Source: JBBQYA01 sp031412335 (GTDB lineage: Bacteria; Bacteroidota; Bacteroidia; Sphingobacteriales; Sphingobacteriaceae). Taken from it: DNA of 64,000 nt. The notes below the pieces were generated by a model, which did not search any database, was not told the DNA's origin, and worked only from the letters and a program-made list of their open reading frames with translations. The stretch spans positions 19,627 through 83,626 of the forward strand of contig JANOCT010000015.1 of assembly GCA_031412335.1 (NCBI GenBank). The letters are read 5' to 3'. Positions 34,020-43,317 of the stretch are shown one piece after another. Position 1 is the stretch's first letter. Every line of letters starts with the position of its first letter. Made by a program: the position numbers and the translations under genes.

Positions 34020-35894
34020 TTAAAGCGGCTGATATCCTAAAAGTCCATCGAGTGTTTGAGTAGCTACAAAATGATAATTATTTCTAGCCCGTTTATAAAT
34101 CTCCATTGCCCTAATTTTACCTTCCGGAGTTTTTATTAATGCCCCATAAAGTGGTGTTAAAAATTTTCTTCTTCCGACTGTTGTAAGAAATTGGTCTAAG
34201 GCAGGATAAGCTGGCTGATAATTATTTTTTACTACATGTAAAAGCCATGCTGCAAGTATTTCTGAATTACCTGATTTGGAAAATGAAAACGAATTATCCA
34301 AATCATCCATTTGTACTTTGGTAAGAGAAACGGGCAATCTACTTATAAAATGAACCCATTCATGACTGCTCCAATCTTTCACAGTCAATGTTTTAGCTGA
34401 ATTATTTTGCAGCCAAGTGGCTAAAGATTGATCGACATTGGCAAACCTTTGTGAATTGACAGGTGGAATATTTGTTGGAATTCCTGCACCATAAATCCAA
34501 GCATTTTGATTTAATTTTTGTTGCAATAATGTGTCTTTCAGTAAAGTACTATTTAAATATTCAACAAATTCTTCTGTTGTAATTACGTTAAATGCGTACG
34601 TTTTAAAATAATCTTTTACAAAAATGTCAAATTTTTCTCTGCCTACCATATCTTCTATAGTTCTAAGAAAAAAGTACCCTTTTTCATATGCAATATCAGT
34701 TACTCCTTCATCTGGATCCCGATCTTTTAAATTCAGTTTTAAATGTGTATCGTCTGGATTTTCGCTCATATCTGCGACCGTTTCACTCAAGCCATCATAA
34801 CCTAGAGATTCTAGCATTTTTGCATATTCTTTGCCTTCAATTTCTTCCATAATTCGGCGCTCGAAGTAAACAGTAAATCCTTCGTTGAGCCAAAAATCGT
34901 CCCAAGTTGCATTTGTCACTAAATTTCCAGACCAGCTATGCGCCAATTCGTGGGCTATTAAAGAAACAAGCGAACGATCGCCAGCGAGAATGGTAGGTGT
35001 TGCAAAGGTAATTCTGGGGTTTTCCATGCCGCCAAACGGAAAACTTGGTGGCAACATTAATACATCAAAACGATCCCAACGATATGGCCCGTACAATATT
35101 TCTGCTGCATCTACCATCTTACCCATACCTTCTAATTCATATCTTGCAGCTGCTAATGTGGCTGGTTCGGCATAAACTCCTGTTCTATTATCTACTGATT
35201 TAAAAACCAAATCGCCTACCGAAATTGCCATTAAATAAGATGGAATTGGCTGATTCATGGTAAAAGAATATTCCCCTTTACTATTTTTTTGCACCGGATT
35301 TTCAGCACTCATAATAGCTAGAAGTTCGGAAGGCACTTTAACTTTTGCATTATAGGTAAATCGAATTCCTGGACTATCTTGACATGGCAACCAAGTTCTA
35401 GCCAAAATTGCTTGTGATTGCGTAAACATAAAAGGATACTTTTTACCAGCAGTTTGAGCTGGATTTAACCACTGCAATGCTGCTGCATCTGGCTGTGTCG
35501 TATATTCAACAGTTACAGAATTACTATTTTTGCTTATCGGAATATGCAATGCAGATCCTTTAAACTGAACTGGCAAGGCTAATCTAAAATTTACCGATGT
35601 TGTGTCATTTCCAATAAAAACTTTTGTAATATTCAATCCATGAGTATCGAATATGATGGTATCAGCATTGTTAAAATTGTCAAACTTCCATTTAGCTTTT
35701 CCGTTAATAATTTTTGTATCGAAGTTTACATCCAGTTCTAAATCCAGATGATTTACTTTAGCAGATAAAGGTTGTGCAAATGTATGAGGATCTGAAACTG
35801 TCATTTTAGTTTTTTCTGTTTGTTTGGTTGCGTTTTTTTTGACGCATGATGATAATGCAGCAAAAATAAAACCGGCAATTAATAAATTCTTCAT
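34020..35894 (-). CDS. M1 family aminopeptidase (leukotriene-A4-hydrolase-like), lipoprotein
   Basis: A 624-residue zinc aminopeptidase. The N-terminus carries a lipoprotein signal (FIFAALSSC, Cys 17), suggesting periplasmic or surface location. The beta-sandwich domain precedes the catalytic domain, which shows the exopeptidase motif GGMEN (298-302), the zinc site HELAH (His 315, His 319, with Glu 316 catalytic) and LNEGF (Glu 338). The C-terminal helical domain (SHEWVHFISRLP, KFLTPLYGALIKTPEGK, YHFVATQTLDGLLG) is like that of LTA4 hydrolase/aminopeptidase B. Length and order fit the family. It is upstream of the UbiA gene by 1 nt. Confidence 0.95.
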   Translation of the reverse strand: MKNLLIAGFIFAALSSCVKKNATKQTEKTKMTVSDPHTFAQPLSAKVNHLDLELDVNFDTKIINGKAKWKFDNFNNADTIIFDTHGLNITKVFIGNDTTSVNFRLALPVQFKGSALHIPISKNSNSVTVEYTTQPDAAALQWLNPAQTAGKKYPFMFTQSQAILARTWLPCQDSPGIRFTYNAKVKVPSELLAIMSAENPVQKNSKGEYSFTMNQPIPSYLMAISVGDLVFKSVDNRTGVYAEPATLAAARYELEGMGKMVDAAEILYGPYRWDRFDVLMLPPSFPFGGMENPRITFATPTILAGDRSLVSLIAHELAHSWSGNLVTNATWDDFWLNEGFTVYFERRIMEEIEGKEYAKMLESLGYDGLSETVADMSENPDDTHLKLNLKDRDPDEGVTDIAYEKGYFFLRTIEDMVGREKFDIFVKDYFKTYAFNVITTEEFVEYLNSTLLKDTLLQQKLNQNAWIYGAGIPTNIPPVNSQRFANVDQSLATWLQNNSAKTLTVKDWSSHEWVHFISRLPVSLTKVQMDDLDNSFSFSKSGNSEILAAWLLHVVKNNYQPAYPALDQFLTTVGRRKFLTPLYGALIKTPEGKIRAMEIYKRARNNYHFVATQTLDGLLGYQPL

Positions 35895-36068
35895 TTGTTT
35901 TAGTACAAAATTGAACAGGCAATATACTATTTTCGGGATTGTGAAAGGCGATGGATTTGAAATGGGAATACATAAAATGAGAATAGAATGAATGCTAAAA
36001 AAAATTTAGTTGACTACTAAAAATTAATAGTCAACTTAAAAAGTGAATTAAAATAAAATAATACCTAC

Positions 36069-37316
36069 ATGTCAACCCAAGTTAAATGCCCAAACTGTTC
36101 ACATTTATTTCCGGTGGAAGAAGTGCTGAACGAAGAGTACAAATTGCAATTGCAAACTAGCATGCGAACCTACAAACGTGGAGTTGAAGAAGATTTTGCA
36201 AAAAAAACACTTTTATTAGAAACTGAAAAAGCTCAGCTCACACAATTATTTGATCAAAAATTAATTACAGAAAAAAATAATTTAAAACAGCAATTAGAAA
36301 CAGATATTAGAAAAAATATTGCTTCGGATTATGAAAACAAATTACAATTAATAGAACAAAGTAAAAAAGAGTTAGAGGCTAAAAAGAAAGAAGCTAGTGA
36401 GTTGGAATTAAATTTTTTACGAAAAGAACAAGCATTAAAAGAAAAAGAAACAGCAATTGAATTTGAGTATAACAAGAAATTGATTGAACAACAAAACTTG
36501 CAGCTTGACAAATTTAAAAAAGAAGAGAATGAGCGAATGTTGCAAAAAGAAACACAGCATAATTTCAAATTAAAAGAACTAGAAAAGCAGCTTGACGACC
36601 AAAAAAAATTGGCAGAAGAAATGAGAAGAAAGGCTGAACAAGGTTCCATGCAATTACAAGGTGAAGTTCAGGAGTTAGAATTAGAAAATATTTTGCGTGA
36701 TCATTTTCCATACGACCGGATTGAAGAAGTAGGTAAGGGAGTAAAAGGCGCTGATTGCGTTCAAATTGTAAACAATCAACATGGCCAAGAATGCGGAAAA
36801 ATTATATATGAAAGTAAACGAACAAAAGATTTTGGCGCAGAATGGATCGAAAAAATAAAAAAAGATATGCGAAGCGCAAAAATTGATGTAGCAGTAATTG
36901 TAAGTCAAAATTATCCAAAAGGTATGGACGCGTTTGGCGAAAAAGATGGCGTTTGGATTTGTTCGTTTCATGAAGTAAAAGCAGTTGCTTATGTGCTTAG
37001 ACAAGGAATTATGAAACTTTCCCAAGCTAGCAAAAGCCAAGAAAACCGGGGTGATAAAATGCATCTTTTGTACGATTACCTCACCAGCAGTGAGTTTTCT
37101 GAACAATGGAAAGCGATACGCGAAGGATTTTTAAATATGCGAATGTCAATTCAAAGAGAACGAGATACAATGGAACGATTATGGAAAACCCGTGAAAAAG
37201 AATTAGATAAAGTGTTACTTAATGCAACCCATATCCGAGGTTCTATTGATGGAATTGCGGGTCAAGATATTCGGATGAGTCTGAATGAGAATGATGATAA
37301 TTTATTGTTGCCTTAA
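36069..37316 (+). CDS. DUF2130 domain protein
   Basis: A 415-residue protein of the DUF2130 family. Residues 1-20 contain a CPNC half zinc-ribbon (QVKCPNCSHLFPVEEVL). Residues ~35-200 are a long Lys/Glu/Gln-rich coiled coil. The C-terminal half is the DUF2130 domain with LQGEVQELELENILRDHFPYDRIEEVGKGVKGADCVQ, IIYESKRTKDFGAEWIEKIKKDM and FGEKDGVWICSFHEVKAVAYVLRQ. The ESKR-type motif recalls nuclease-like folds, and some predictions place the family among PD-(D/E)XK-related proteins; activity is unproven. It precedes the DUF4175 gene on the same strand. Confidence 0.9.
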   Translation: MSTQVKCPNCSHLFPVEEVLNEEYKLQLQTSMRTYKRGVEEDFAKKTLLLETEKAQLTQLFDQKLITEKNNLKQQLETDIRKNIASDYENKLQLIEQSKKELEAKKKEASELELNFLRKEQALKEKETAIEFEYNKKLIEQQNLQLDKFKKEENERMLQKETQHNFKLKELEKQLDDQKKLAEEMRRKAEQGSMQLQGEVQELELENILRDHFPYDRIEEVGKGVKGADCVQIVNNQHGQECGKIIYESKRTKDFGAEWIEKIKKDMRSAKIDVAVIVSQNYPKGMDAFGEKDGVWICSFHEVKAVAYVLRQGIMKLSQASKSQENRGDKMHLLYDYLTSSEFSEQWKAIREGFLNMRMSIQRERDTMERLWKTREKELDKVLLNATHIRGSIDGIAGQDIRMSLNENDDNLLLP

Positions 37317-37394
37317 AAATAGATACTAAAGAATCATTCCGAAGCCTGCACTATTTTTTGCTTAAATTGCGTTTTGTATTTTTATCAACATTAC

Positions 37395-40300
37395 ATGAAT
37401 TCTAGTTCTTCAAATTATCAATTTCTGCTGGCAAAACTTGATGGTTTTATTAGAAAATATTATAAAAATCAAGCAATAAGAGGAGCTTTCTACTTTTCAA
37501 CTGGGTTGCTTGCAACTTACATTCTCTTCACTTTGCTTGAATATAATTTCTATTTCAGCACATCTTTACGCGCAGTTTTATTCTATTCATTCATTATCAC
37601 CAATGCATTTGTGTTTTGCCTACTGGTGCTAAAACCTTTACTTGCTTTTTATTCATTAGGTCAAATAATATCTCACCAAAAAGCTGCTGAAATAGTAGGA
37701 AATCATTTTTCGGAAATAAAAGATAAACTACTGAATACATTACAATTGCATCAACTATCTGACAATACTTCTGATGGTAAGGAATTGATAGAAGCAAGTA
37801 TAAACCAGAAATCATTACAGCTTAATCCAATTCCATTTGGAAATGCAATTAACCTTCAGGAAAACAGAAAGTATGTAAAGTTTATAGCTATTCCAGTTTC
37901 TATTATCCTGCTAGTAGTACTTATTGCTCCAGAAATTCTGTCCGAAAGTACTGGTAGGCTTTTAAATTATGCGACATTTTATGAACGCAAAGCCCCTTTT
38001 GAAATTAATTTGATCAACAAAAAAATGTCGGCAGTACAGCACGACGATTTTTTAATAGAAGTAAAACTAAGTGGATCAGAAATTCCGCAGGAAATTTATT
38101 TAGTAGATGGCGAAAACAGTTATAAACTGGATAAAAAAAGTATCATAAAGTTTGATTATGAATTCAAGAATTTACAGAAAACAAAGAAATTTAGGTTTCG
38201 AGCTAATGGTTTTCTGACGAAAGAATATGAGTTAACAATACTATCAAATCCAACTATTACCAATCTTTCGGTCATATTGGAATATCCTCCTTATCTTAAA
38301 AAAAATAAAGAATCGTTGAGTAATGCAGGCGATTTAACTATACCTGCTGGAACTAAAATAAACTGGAATTTTACCGGATCTGGAACTGACGCTATTGAAT
38401 TCTCACTTGGTGCAGAGAAAACAATGTTGACTAATGCTAATAATCGTTTTAATTTTTCCAAACGGATTTTCAGAAATACGAGCTATTATGTAAAACCACT
38501 TAATAATCAATTTAAAGAAGCTGACTCTCTTGCTTTTACTATTTCAGTTATTCCAGATGCATTTCCAACTATTTCTGTAGAAGAGAAAAAAGATTCTGTT
38601 AGAACTCGTTTGGTATATTTTGTTGGGGATGCTAGTGATGATTATGGATTAAACAGGTTAAGTTTTCATTATCGTTTCACAAAATCAATCAATACACAAA
38701 AGCTCAATAAACTGAATTCAATTCCAGTTATACTTAATTCAAGCGGAACTGCATCTCAATTTTATTATTCATGGAACATGGCAGATGCTGGAATTGAGAT
38801 GGATGAAGAGTTTGAATATTATTTTGAAGTATGGGATAATGATGGTGTAAATGGTAGTAAGTCAAGTAGATCTGCATTAAAAACCTATAAAGCACCAAGT
38901 TCTATAGAAATTACTAAACAAAAAGAAGAAAGTAGCCAATCATTAAAAGATAAACTTAGCGATGCAGCTAGAGAAGCTGAGAAATTACAAAAGGAAACCA
39001 AAAAATTAACAGAAAAACTTGCTGAAAAAAAGTCTTTGAATTTTGAGGATAAAAAATCAATTGAGCAATTATTAAATCAACAAAAACAATTAGAAAATGA
39101 AGTAAAAGAAATTGCGAAAGACAATAAAACGAATAATCAACGCGATGAGGAGTTTAAAAAAAGCGATGAAAATATTCTAGAAAAGCAAAAAGAACTTCAA
39201 AATATGTTTGAAAATATTCTGGACGAAAAAACAAAAGATTTACTGAAGCAATTGGAAAAATTATTAAACGAAAATAATAAAAACGATACGCAGGAAAATC
39301 TGGAAAAACTGAATATGGATAATCAGTCACTGGAAAAAGAGCTGGACAGAATGTTGGAATTATATAAGCAATTGGAATTCGAACAAAAATTTGATGATGC
39401 GTTAAAAAAACTTGACGATTTAGCTAAAAAACAAGAAGAACTTTCGTCGAAAACGAATGAAAGCAAGCCAGATGAAAACATAAAATCTGAACAAAAGGAA
39501 ATAGAAGAGTTATTTGAAGAAGTAAAAGATGATTTGAAATCCTTGCAAGAAAAAAACGATGCTATGGAAGAAAAAACATCTTTCGAAAATCCAGAAAAAG
39601 ATCAACAGGATATAGACAAATCATTGAATGATAGTGAAAAAAGTCTAGAAAACAATAATGGGAAAAAAGCTGCTTCTTCTCAAAAAGAAGCTTCTGACAA
39701 AATGAAAAAGCTTTCGGAAAAGTTAAAAGAAATGAAAGCAGAAGGAGATAGCGAAGAACTTGAATTAAACATGCAGGCGCTAAGAGAAATTCTTGAAAAT
39801 CTGTTAAAAGTTTCTTTTGATCAGGAAAAAACGATGCAGAATTTGAAAAAAACTGCCGTAAATGATCCGAATTATTTAACGCTTACTCAAAAGCAAAAAT
39901 TTTTGAAAGACGATCTTTCCATGATTAAAGACAGTTTGTATGCGCTGAGTAAAAAAGTAGCTAAAATTAAAAGTTTTGTTAATAAAGAGATCGGAGCTAT
40001 TGATTTGAATATGCAAAAGTCGATTGAAAACTTGGCTGAACGCAGAACAGCCGAGGCAAATAATCGCCAGCAATATGTGATGACTTCCGTTAATAATTTA
40101 GCCGTAATGCTTAGCGAAGTTTTAGGACAAATGCAAGCGGAAGCCAAAGCCATGAAAGAAGGTAAGCCTGGAGATAAGCCTGGAAAGAAACCAGGTAAAA
40201 AACCAGGTGGATCAGGCTTATCGCAAATGCAACAGAAATTAAACCAACAATTGCAACAAATGCAAAATGGTATGAAACCTGGCGAAAAACCTGGAAAAGG

Positions 40301-40745
40301 ACAAATGAGCGAGCAAATGGCGAAGATGGCTGCTCAGCAACAAGCTATAAGAAGTGCTTTGGAAAAACTATCTAAAGAACAAGGAAATGATGGAAAAGGA
40401 AGTGGTACGGGAAGTTCAAAAGAACTTAGCGATCTGGCCAAAGAAATGGAAAAAACAGAAACAGAATTATATAACAAAACACTAAATCCAGAAACGTATA
40501 AACGGCAAACAGAAATTCTAACCAGATTATTGGAATCGGAAAAAGCAGAACGTGAGCGGGAATATGATAATAAAAGAGAATCTAAAGAAGGAAAAAACTT
40601 AAACGAAGATTTTAATCCTGTATTTGAAGAATATAAAAAGCTGAAATTAAAAGAAACTGAATTTCTGCAAACTGTTCCACCGTCTTTAAATTCATATTAT
40701 CGAAATAAAATAGATGAGTATTTTAAAAATTTGAGCACAAAATAG
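37395..40745 (+). CDS. DUF4175-type giant coiled-coil membrane protein
   Basis: A 1116-residue protein with two or three transmembrane helices near the N-terminus (about 40-100 and 165-185). A beta-rich periplasmic-type region follows (to ~500), then ~500 residues of Lys/Glu/Gln coiled coil interrupted by a Gly/Lys/Pro linker (KPGDKPGKKPGKKPGG-like, ~925-945) and a Gln/Met-rich stretch. It ends with NEDFNPVFEEYKKLKLKETEFLQTVPPSLNSYYRNKIDEYF, a motif conserved in the family. I chose the ATG at 37395 over an upstream TTG at 37374, because relatives start with NYQFLLAKLDGFIRKYY. Function unknown. The next gene starts on its last base. Confidence 0.85.
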   Translation: MNSSSSNYQFLLAKLDGFIRKYYKNQAIRGAFYFSTGLLATYILFTLLEYNFYFSTSLRAVLFYSFIITNAFVFCLLVLKPLLAFYSLGQIISHQKAAEIVGNHFSEIKDKLLNTLQLHQLSDNTSDGKELIEASINQKSLQLNPIPFGNAINLQENRKYVKFIAIPVSIILLVVLIAPEILSESTGRLLNYATFYERKAPFEINLINKKMSAVQHDDFLIEVKLSGSEIPQEIYLVDGENSYKLDKKSIIKFDYEFKNLQKTKKFRFRANGFLTKEYELTILSNPTITNLSVILEYPPYLKKNKESLSNAGDLTIPAGTKINWNFTGSGTDAIEFSLGAEKTMLTNANNRFNFSKRIFRNTSYYVKPLNNQFKEADSLAFTISVIPDAFPTISVEEKKDSVRTRLVYFVGDASDDYGLNRLSFHYRFTKSINTQKLNKLNSIPVILNSSGTASQFYYSWNMADAGIEMDEEFEYYFEVWDNDGVNGSKSSRSALKTYKAPSSIEITKQKEESSQSLKDKLSDAAREAEKLQKETKKLTEKLAEKKSLNFEDKKSIEQLLNQQKQLENEVKEIAKDNKTNNQRDEEFKKSDENILEKQKELQNMFENILDEKTKDLLKQLEKLLNENNKNDTQENLEKLNMDNQSLEKELDRMLELYKQLEFEQKFDDALKKLDDLAKKQEELSSKTNESKPDENIKSEQKEIEELFEEVKDDLKSLQEKNDAMEEKTSFENPEKDQQDIDKSLNDSEKSLENNNGKKAASSQKEASDKMKKLSEKLKEMKAEGDSEELELNMQALREILENLLKVSFDQEKTMQNLKKTAVNDPNYLTLTQKQKFLKDDLSMIKDSLYALSKKVAKIKSFVNKEIGAIDLNMQKSIENLAERRTAEANNRQQYVMTSVNNLAVMLSEVLGQMQAEAKAMKEGKPGDKPGKKPGKKPGGSGLSQMQQKLNQQLQQMQNGMKPGEKPGKGQMSEQMAKMAAQQQAIRSALEKLSKEQGNDGKGSGTGSSKELSDLAKEMEKTETELYNKTLNPETYKRQTEILTRLLESEKAEREREYDNKRESKEGKNLNEDFNPVFEEYKKLKLKETEFLQTVPPSLNSYYRNKIDEYFKNLSTK

Positions 40746-41194
40746 TGATAGATACTTTTCAAATTTCATCAGATTCCTTTGCCTATAAAAACTATCAAAA
40801 TTGGATTGATAAAACTAAAAATATAGGTGACAATTTTAATTGGTGTGAAATAGAGATTGCATTGAATGAGGCTTTTACCAATGCATTAATTCATGGAAAT
40901 AAATTTGATTCAACTAAAAAAATCGAAATAAATTATCATTATTTACATATTATAAATGAAATACAATTTAGCATAATTGATGAAGGAGAAGGTTTCAAAT
41001 TAAAAGAAACACCAAATTTTTTAATGGATAAAAATTTAATAAAAGAAGGTGGGCGTGGAATTTTATTAATGAAAAAACTATGCAAAAAATTTTATTATTC
41101 AACTAATCCCTTCACGGCACATTTAACTTTTACCTGTTCAACAAATCAAAATTGGCAATTAAATTTTTCACTTCGGACGTTTCATTTAATCTAA
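40745..41194 (+). CDS. HATPase-fold ATP-binding protein (anti-sigma/RsbW-like)
   Basis: A 149-residue GHKL ATPase, probably an RsbW-type serine kinase/anti-sigma-factor. The N box is EIALNEAFTNALIHGNKFDSTK, the G1 box IIDEGEGF and the G2 box GGRGILLMKKLC. It starts with GTG, overlapping the last base of the DUF4175 stop, and its own 3' end overlaps the ybeY start by 43 nt. No sigma factor or anti-anti-sigma gene adjoins it, so the partner is unknown. The same order (DUF4175, ATPase, ybeY) is, to my knowledge, common in Bacteroidota. Confidence 0.88.
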   Translation: MIDTFQISSDSFAYKNYQNWIDKTKNIGDNFNWCEIEIALNEAFTNALIHGNKFDSTKKIEINYHYLHIINEIQFSIIDEGEGFKLKETPNFLMDKNLIKEGGRGILLMKKLCKKFYYSTNPFTAHLTFTCSTNQNWQLNFSLRTFHLI

Positions 41195-41586
41195 AAAATA
41201 AAAGATTAATAAAAAACTGGATCGATAATGCTATTGTAAATGAGGCAAAAATTTCAGGAGATATTTCAATTATATTATGCTCTGACGCGTTTTTATTAAA
41301 ACTAAATCAAGATTTTTTGCAGCATGATACTTTTACCGATATAATTACTTTTGATAATACAGAAGGAATTATAATTGCAGGGGAGTTGTATATTAGCATT
41401 GATCGGGTTAGAGAAAATGCAAATTCATTTACCATTGATTTTACTAATGAGTTATTGCGGGTAATGATTCATGGTGTTTTGCATTTATGCGGCTATGGCG
41501 ACAAAAAACCCAATGAAATAAAAAAGATTAGGGAAAGAGAAGATTTTTATTTAGGAAAATTTAACCAAGCCATTAATCAGAAATAA
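41152..41586 (+). CDS. ybeY: rRNA maturation RNase YbeY
   Basis: Endoribonuclease YbeY for 16S rRNA 3'-end maturation and ribosome quality control, 144 residues. Motifs: FLLKLNQDFLQHDTFTDIITFD, IAGELYISIDRVRENA and the zinc site MIHGVLHLCGYGDK. The usual third His of HGxLHLxGYDH is replaced by Asp-Lys, a form normal for this phylum as far as I know. The start is TTG at 41152, inside the preceding ATPase gene; it gives the expected MAIKFF opening, and no ATG lies in a better position. The large overlap with the ATPase gene is unusual. Confidence 0.93.
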   Translation: MAIKFFTSDVSFNLKNKRLIKNWIDNAIVNEAKISGDISIILCSDAFLLKLNQDFLQHDTFTDIITFDNTEGIIIAGELYISIDRVRENANSFTIDFTNELLRVMIHGVLHLCGYGDKKPNEIKKIREREDFYLGKFNQAINQK

Positions 41587-41636
41587 GTGTTCATTTTACC
41601 CAAAAAAAATAAATTACCTTTAAGCTTTAAAAAAAA

Positions 41637-42209
41637 ATGAATAACCAAATTAAAGCACATTTTTCAGAAGCTCATCAAGTATTAAGTACTTTTTTAGCCG
41701 AAGAAATAAATTTTGAAAACATAGCAAAAGCAGCACAATTAATGACTGAGGCTTTAAAAAGCGGCAATAAAATTATTAGCTGTGGCAATGGTGGTTCTAT
41801 GTGCGATGCGATGCACTTTGCAGAAGAACTTTCTGGCAGGTACCGAAATAATCGGCCGGCATTAGCTGCTGTTTCCATTTCAGATCCTTCACATATTTCA
41901 TGTGTTGGTAATGATTATGGATATGAATTTATTTTTTCGCGATATCTGGAAGCAATGGGTAAAAGTGGTGATGTATTATTAGCAATAAGTACCAGTGGCA
42001 ATTCAGGCAATGTACTTCGAGCAATAGAAGCCTCAAAAAAAATAGGCATAAAAGTTATTGGACTTACCGGAAAAGATGGTGGTAAAATGGCTGGCTTATG
42101 CGATGTTGAAATACGTGCTCCACACAGCGAATACGCTGATCGAGCGCAAGAAATTCATATTAAAGTAATTCATTCGTTTATTGATACGATTGAAAGAAAT
42201 ATGGTTTAA
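41637..42209 (+). CDS. gmhA: Phosphoheptose isomerase GmhA
   Basis: Sedoheptulose-7-phosphate isomerase, the first step of ADP-heptose synthesis for LPS core or S-layer glycans. The 190-residue SIS-domain protein has ISCGNGGSMCDAMHFAEELSGRY and LAISTSGNSGNVL. The residues corresponding to E. coli His61, Glu65, Gln172 and His180 are present here as His60, Glu64, Gln171 and His179, so the enzyme should be active. The other heptose genes (hldE, gmhB) are not in the window. It follows ybeY by 50 nt on the same strand. Confidence 0.93.
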   Translation: MNNQIKAHFSEAHQVLSTFLAEEINFENIAKAAQLMTEALKSGNKIISCGNGGSMCDAMHFAEELSGRYRNNRPALAAVSISDPSHISCVGNDYGYEFIFSRYLEAMGKSGDVLLAISTSGNSGNVLRAIEASKKIGIKVIGLTGKDGGKMAGLCDVEIRAPHSEYADRAQEIHIKVIHSFIDTIERNMV

Positions 42210-42369
42210 TGCTAAAATCTAATAGTTTGAAAGATTTACCATTGTGATAATACTCTTGAACCAAAATTTCGAGATTTATTAATTTAACTAAGTGAACATA
42301 AATTTTAATAAAACCAATTTCTGATTTATTCGACTTAGGGAAAAATTTTATTTTCTTGACATTACAAAA

Positions 42370-42489
42370 TTATTTTTTGTTGTTGAAATCGTCTTTTTTA
42401 AAATTCCATCCGTCGGATACTGCATAACTAAAGCCGATACCAAAAAGTAAAGTAATAAGGCCTGCGAAATAGGGTAGTAAGTCAACCAT
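42370..42489 (-). CDS. Very small membrane protein (39 aa)
   Basis: A 39-residue frame with ATG at 42489. One hydrophobic helix spans about residues 3-24 (from Asp-Leu-Leu-Pro to the Ser-Tyr-Ala), and a hydrophilic C-terminal tail follows (SDGWNFKKDDFNNKK). It starts 2 nt after the stop of the 58-aa gene on the same strand, which argues for a translated two-gene operon. The layout recalls accessory subunits of membrane complexes, but no family is recognised. It is convergent with gmhA. Confidence 0.5.
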   Translation of the reverse strand: MVDLLPYFAGLITLLFGIGFSYAVSDGWNFKKDDFNNKK

Positions 42490-42491
42490 TT

Positions 42492-42668
42492 TTATTGTTT
42501 GTTTAAAAGTTTCAAATAAATACCGAAACCAAGTATGCTTGGAACCCAAAGCCCGATAAAAATTGCTTGATCTGCATTGCCGTTGAAAAATAATATTTCG
42601 GAATATATTAGAGAAAGAAATGCTGAAATAAATAGTAATGTGTCTGTTAACGTAAATTTCTTAAACAT
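42492..42668 (-). CDS. Very small membrane protein (58 aa)
   Basis: A 58-residue frame with ATG at 42668. There are two hydrophobic helices (about 9-28 and 35-52), separated by FFNGNADQAI, with a Lys-rich end. The N-terminus MFKKF gives a positive-inside signal. It is followed after 2 nt by the 39-aa gene. The pair has no other neighbours on the strand and lies at the edge of a 649-bp non-coding stretch. The frames end with proper stops and have a codon use like the surrounding genes. No family is recognised. Confidence 0.5.
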   Translation of the reverse strand: MFKKFTLTDTLLFISAFLSLIYSEILFFNGNADQAIFIGLWVPSILGFGIYLKLLNKQ

Positions 42669-42869
42669 GATTTTGTAATTATTATTTCCTACTCGTTAGG
42701 CTTTTCAGAATACGCCCTGTTTTTTCAGTTGTTTCTAGCTCAACTTTTTTGATTAAGGTATAAATTATTTATGAGATTATACTTAATAATTATTTTGATT
42801 TCGCTTGTATAATATTATTTGAACATGAATATATGAATTTAGTTTAAGTCAAGAGTAGATTTGTGAAAC

Positions 42870-42883
42870 TTGATCAAAATCAA
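42870..42883. promoter_or_regulatory. FNR/CRP-family type palindrome
   Basis: TTGATCAAAATCAA matches TTGAT-N4-ATCAA, the FNR half-site palindrome, at every fixed position. It lies 202 bp upstream of the 58-aa gene (minus) and 435 bp upstream of yifB (plus). A chance match in such AT-rich DNA is possible. Confidence 0.35.
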
Positions 42884-43254
42884 AAAATCAGAATTATTGA
42901 CATAATTTTTACTTTTTTCAATGTTTTTAAACTAATTTAATTTTAAATATTAGTAATTGACTTATTGTACAACTAGTTCAATTTTAAATAAAGAATTTAA
43001 AGTTATTTAGAAATTTACAAATATATATTTTAGTAGAAAAACTGTAATTCAGCTCATAGTCTATACAAACCCTCTGCCATAAAATATGAATAAAAATTTA
43101 TATCTAAATTATTTTTACAATCATTTTATTTTGAAATAAGAATTGATTATAAATTACAAAAGTTGATTCCAAAATCACTCTTTCTTCAACAAATATTTTA
43201 TAATCAAGTTAATTTTACCGAAAAGGTAGATTATTATTAATTCTGACGCGAAAT

Positions 43255-43286
43255 TTGCTTTTCTATGCCGAAGTTTTCTATCTTTA
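43255..43286 (+). promoter_or_regulatory. Probable yifB promoter
   Basis: TTG (43255-43257), a 21-nt spacer and TATCTTTA (43279-43286) match the phylum consensus at all but the last position. The leader would be about 25 nt. Confidence 0.45.
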
Positions 43287-43317
43287 ATAATAAAGCAAAT
43301 CATATAAATCTACTTAT

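Larger units (their letters stand above)
42669..43317. other. Long non-coding region upstream of yifB
   Basis: 649 bp, extremely AT-rich, with only very short frames and no RNA gene recognised. It contains an FNR-type palindrome (42870-42883) and a probable yifB promoter (43255-43286). Otherwise I see nothing definable; the length is out of line with the tight packing on both sides. Confidence 0.6.

Noticed and set aside
37374..37394. TTG start adding seven residues to the DUF4175 protein
   Set aside because: The ATG at 37395 gives the N-terminus typical for the family; the extension has no similarity.
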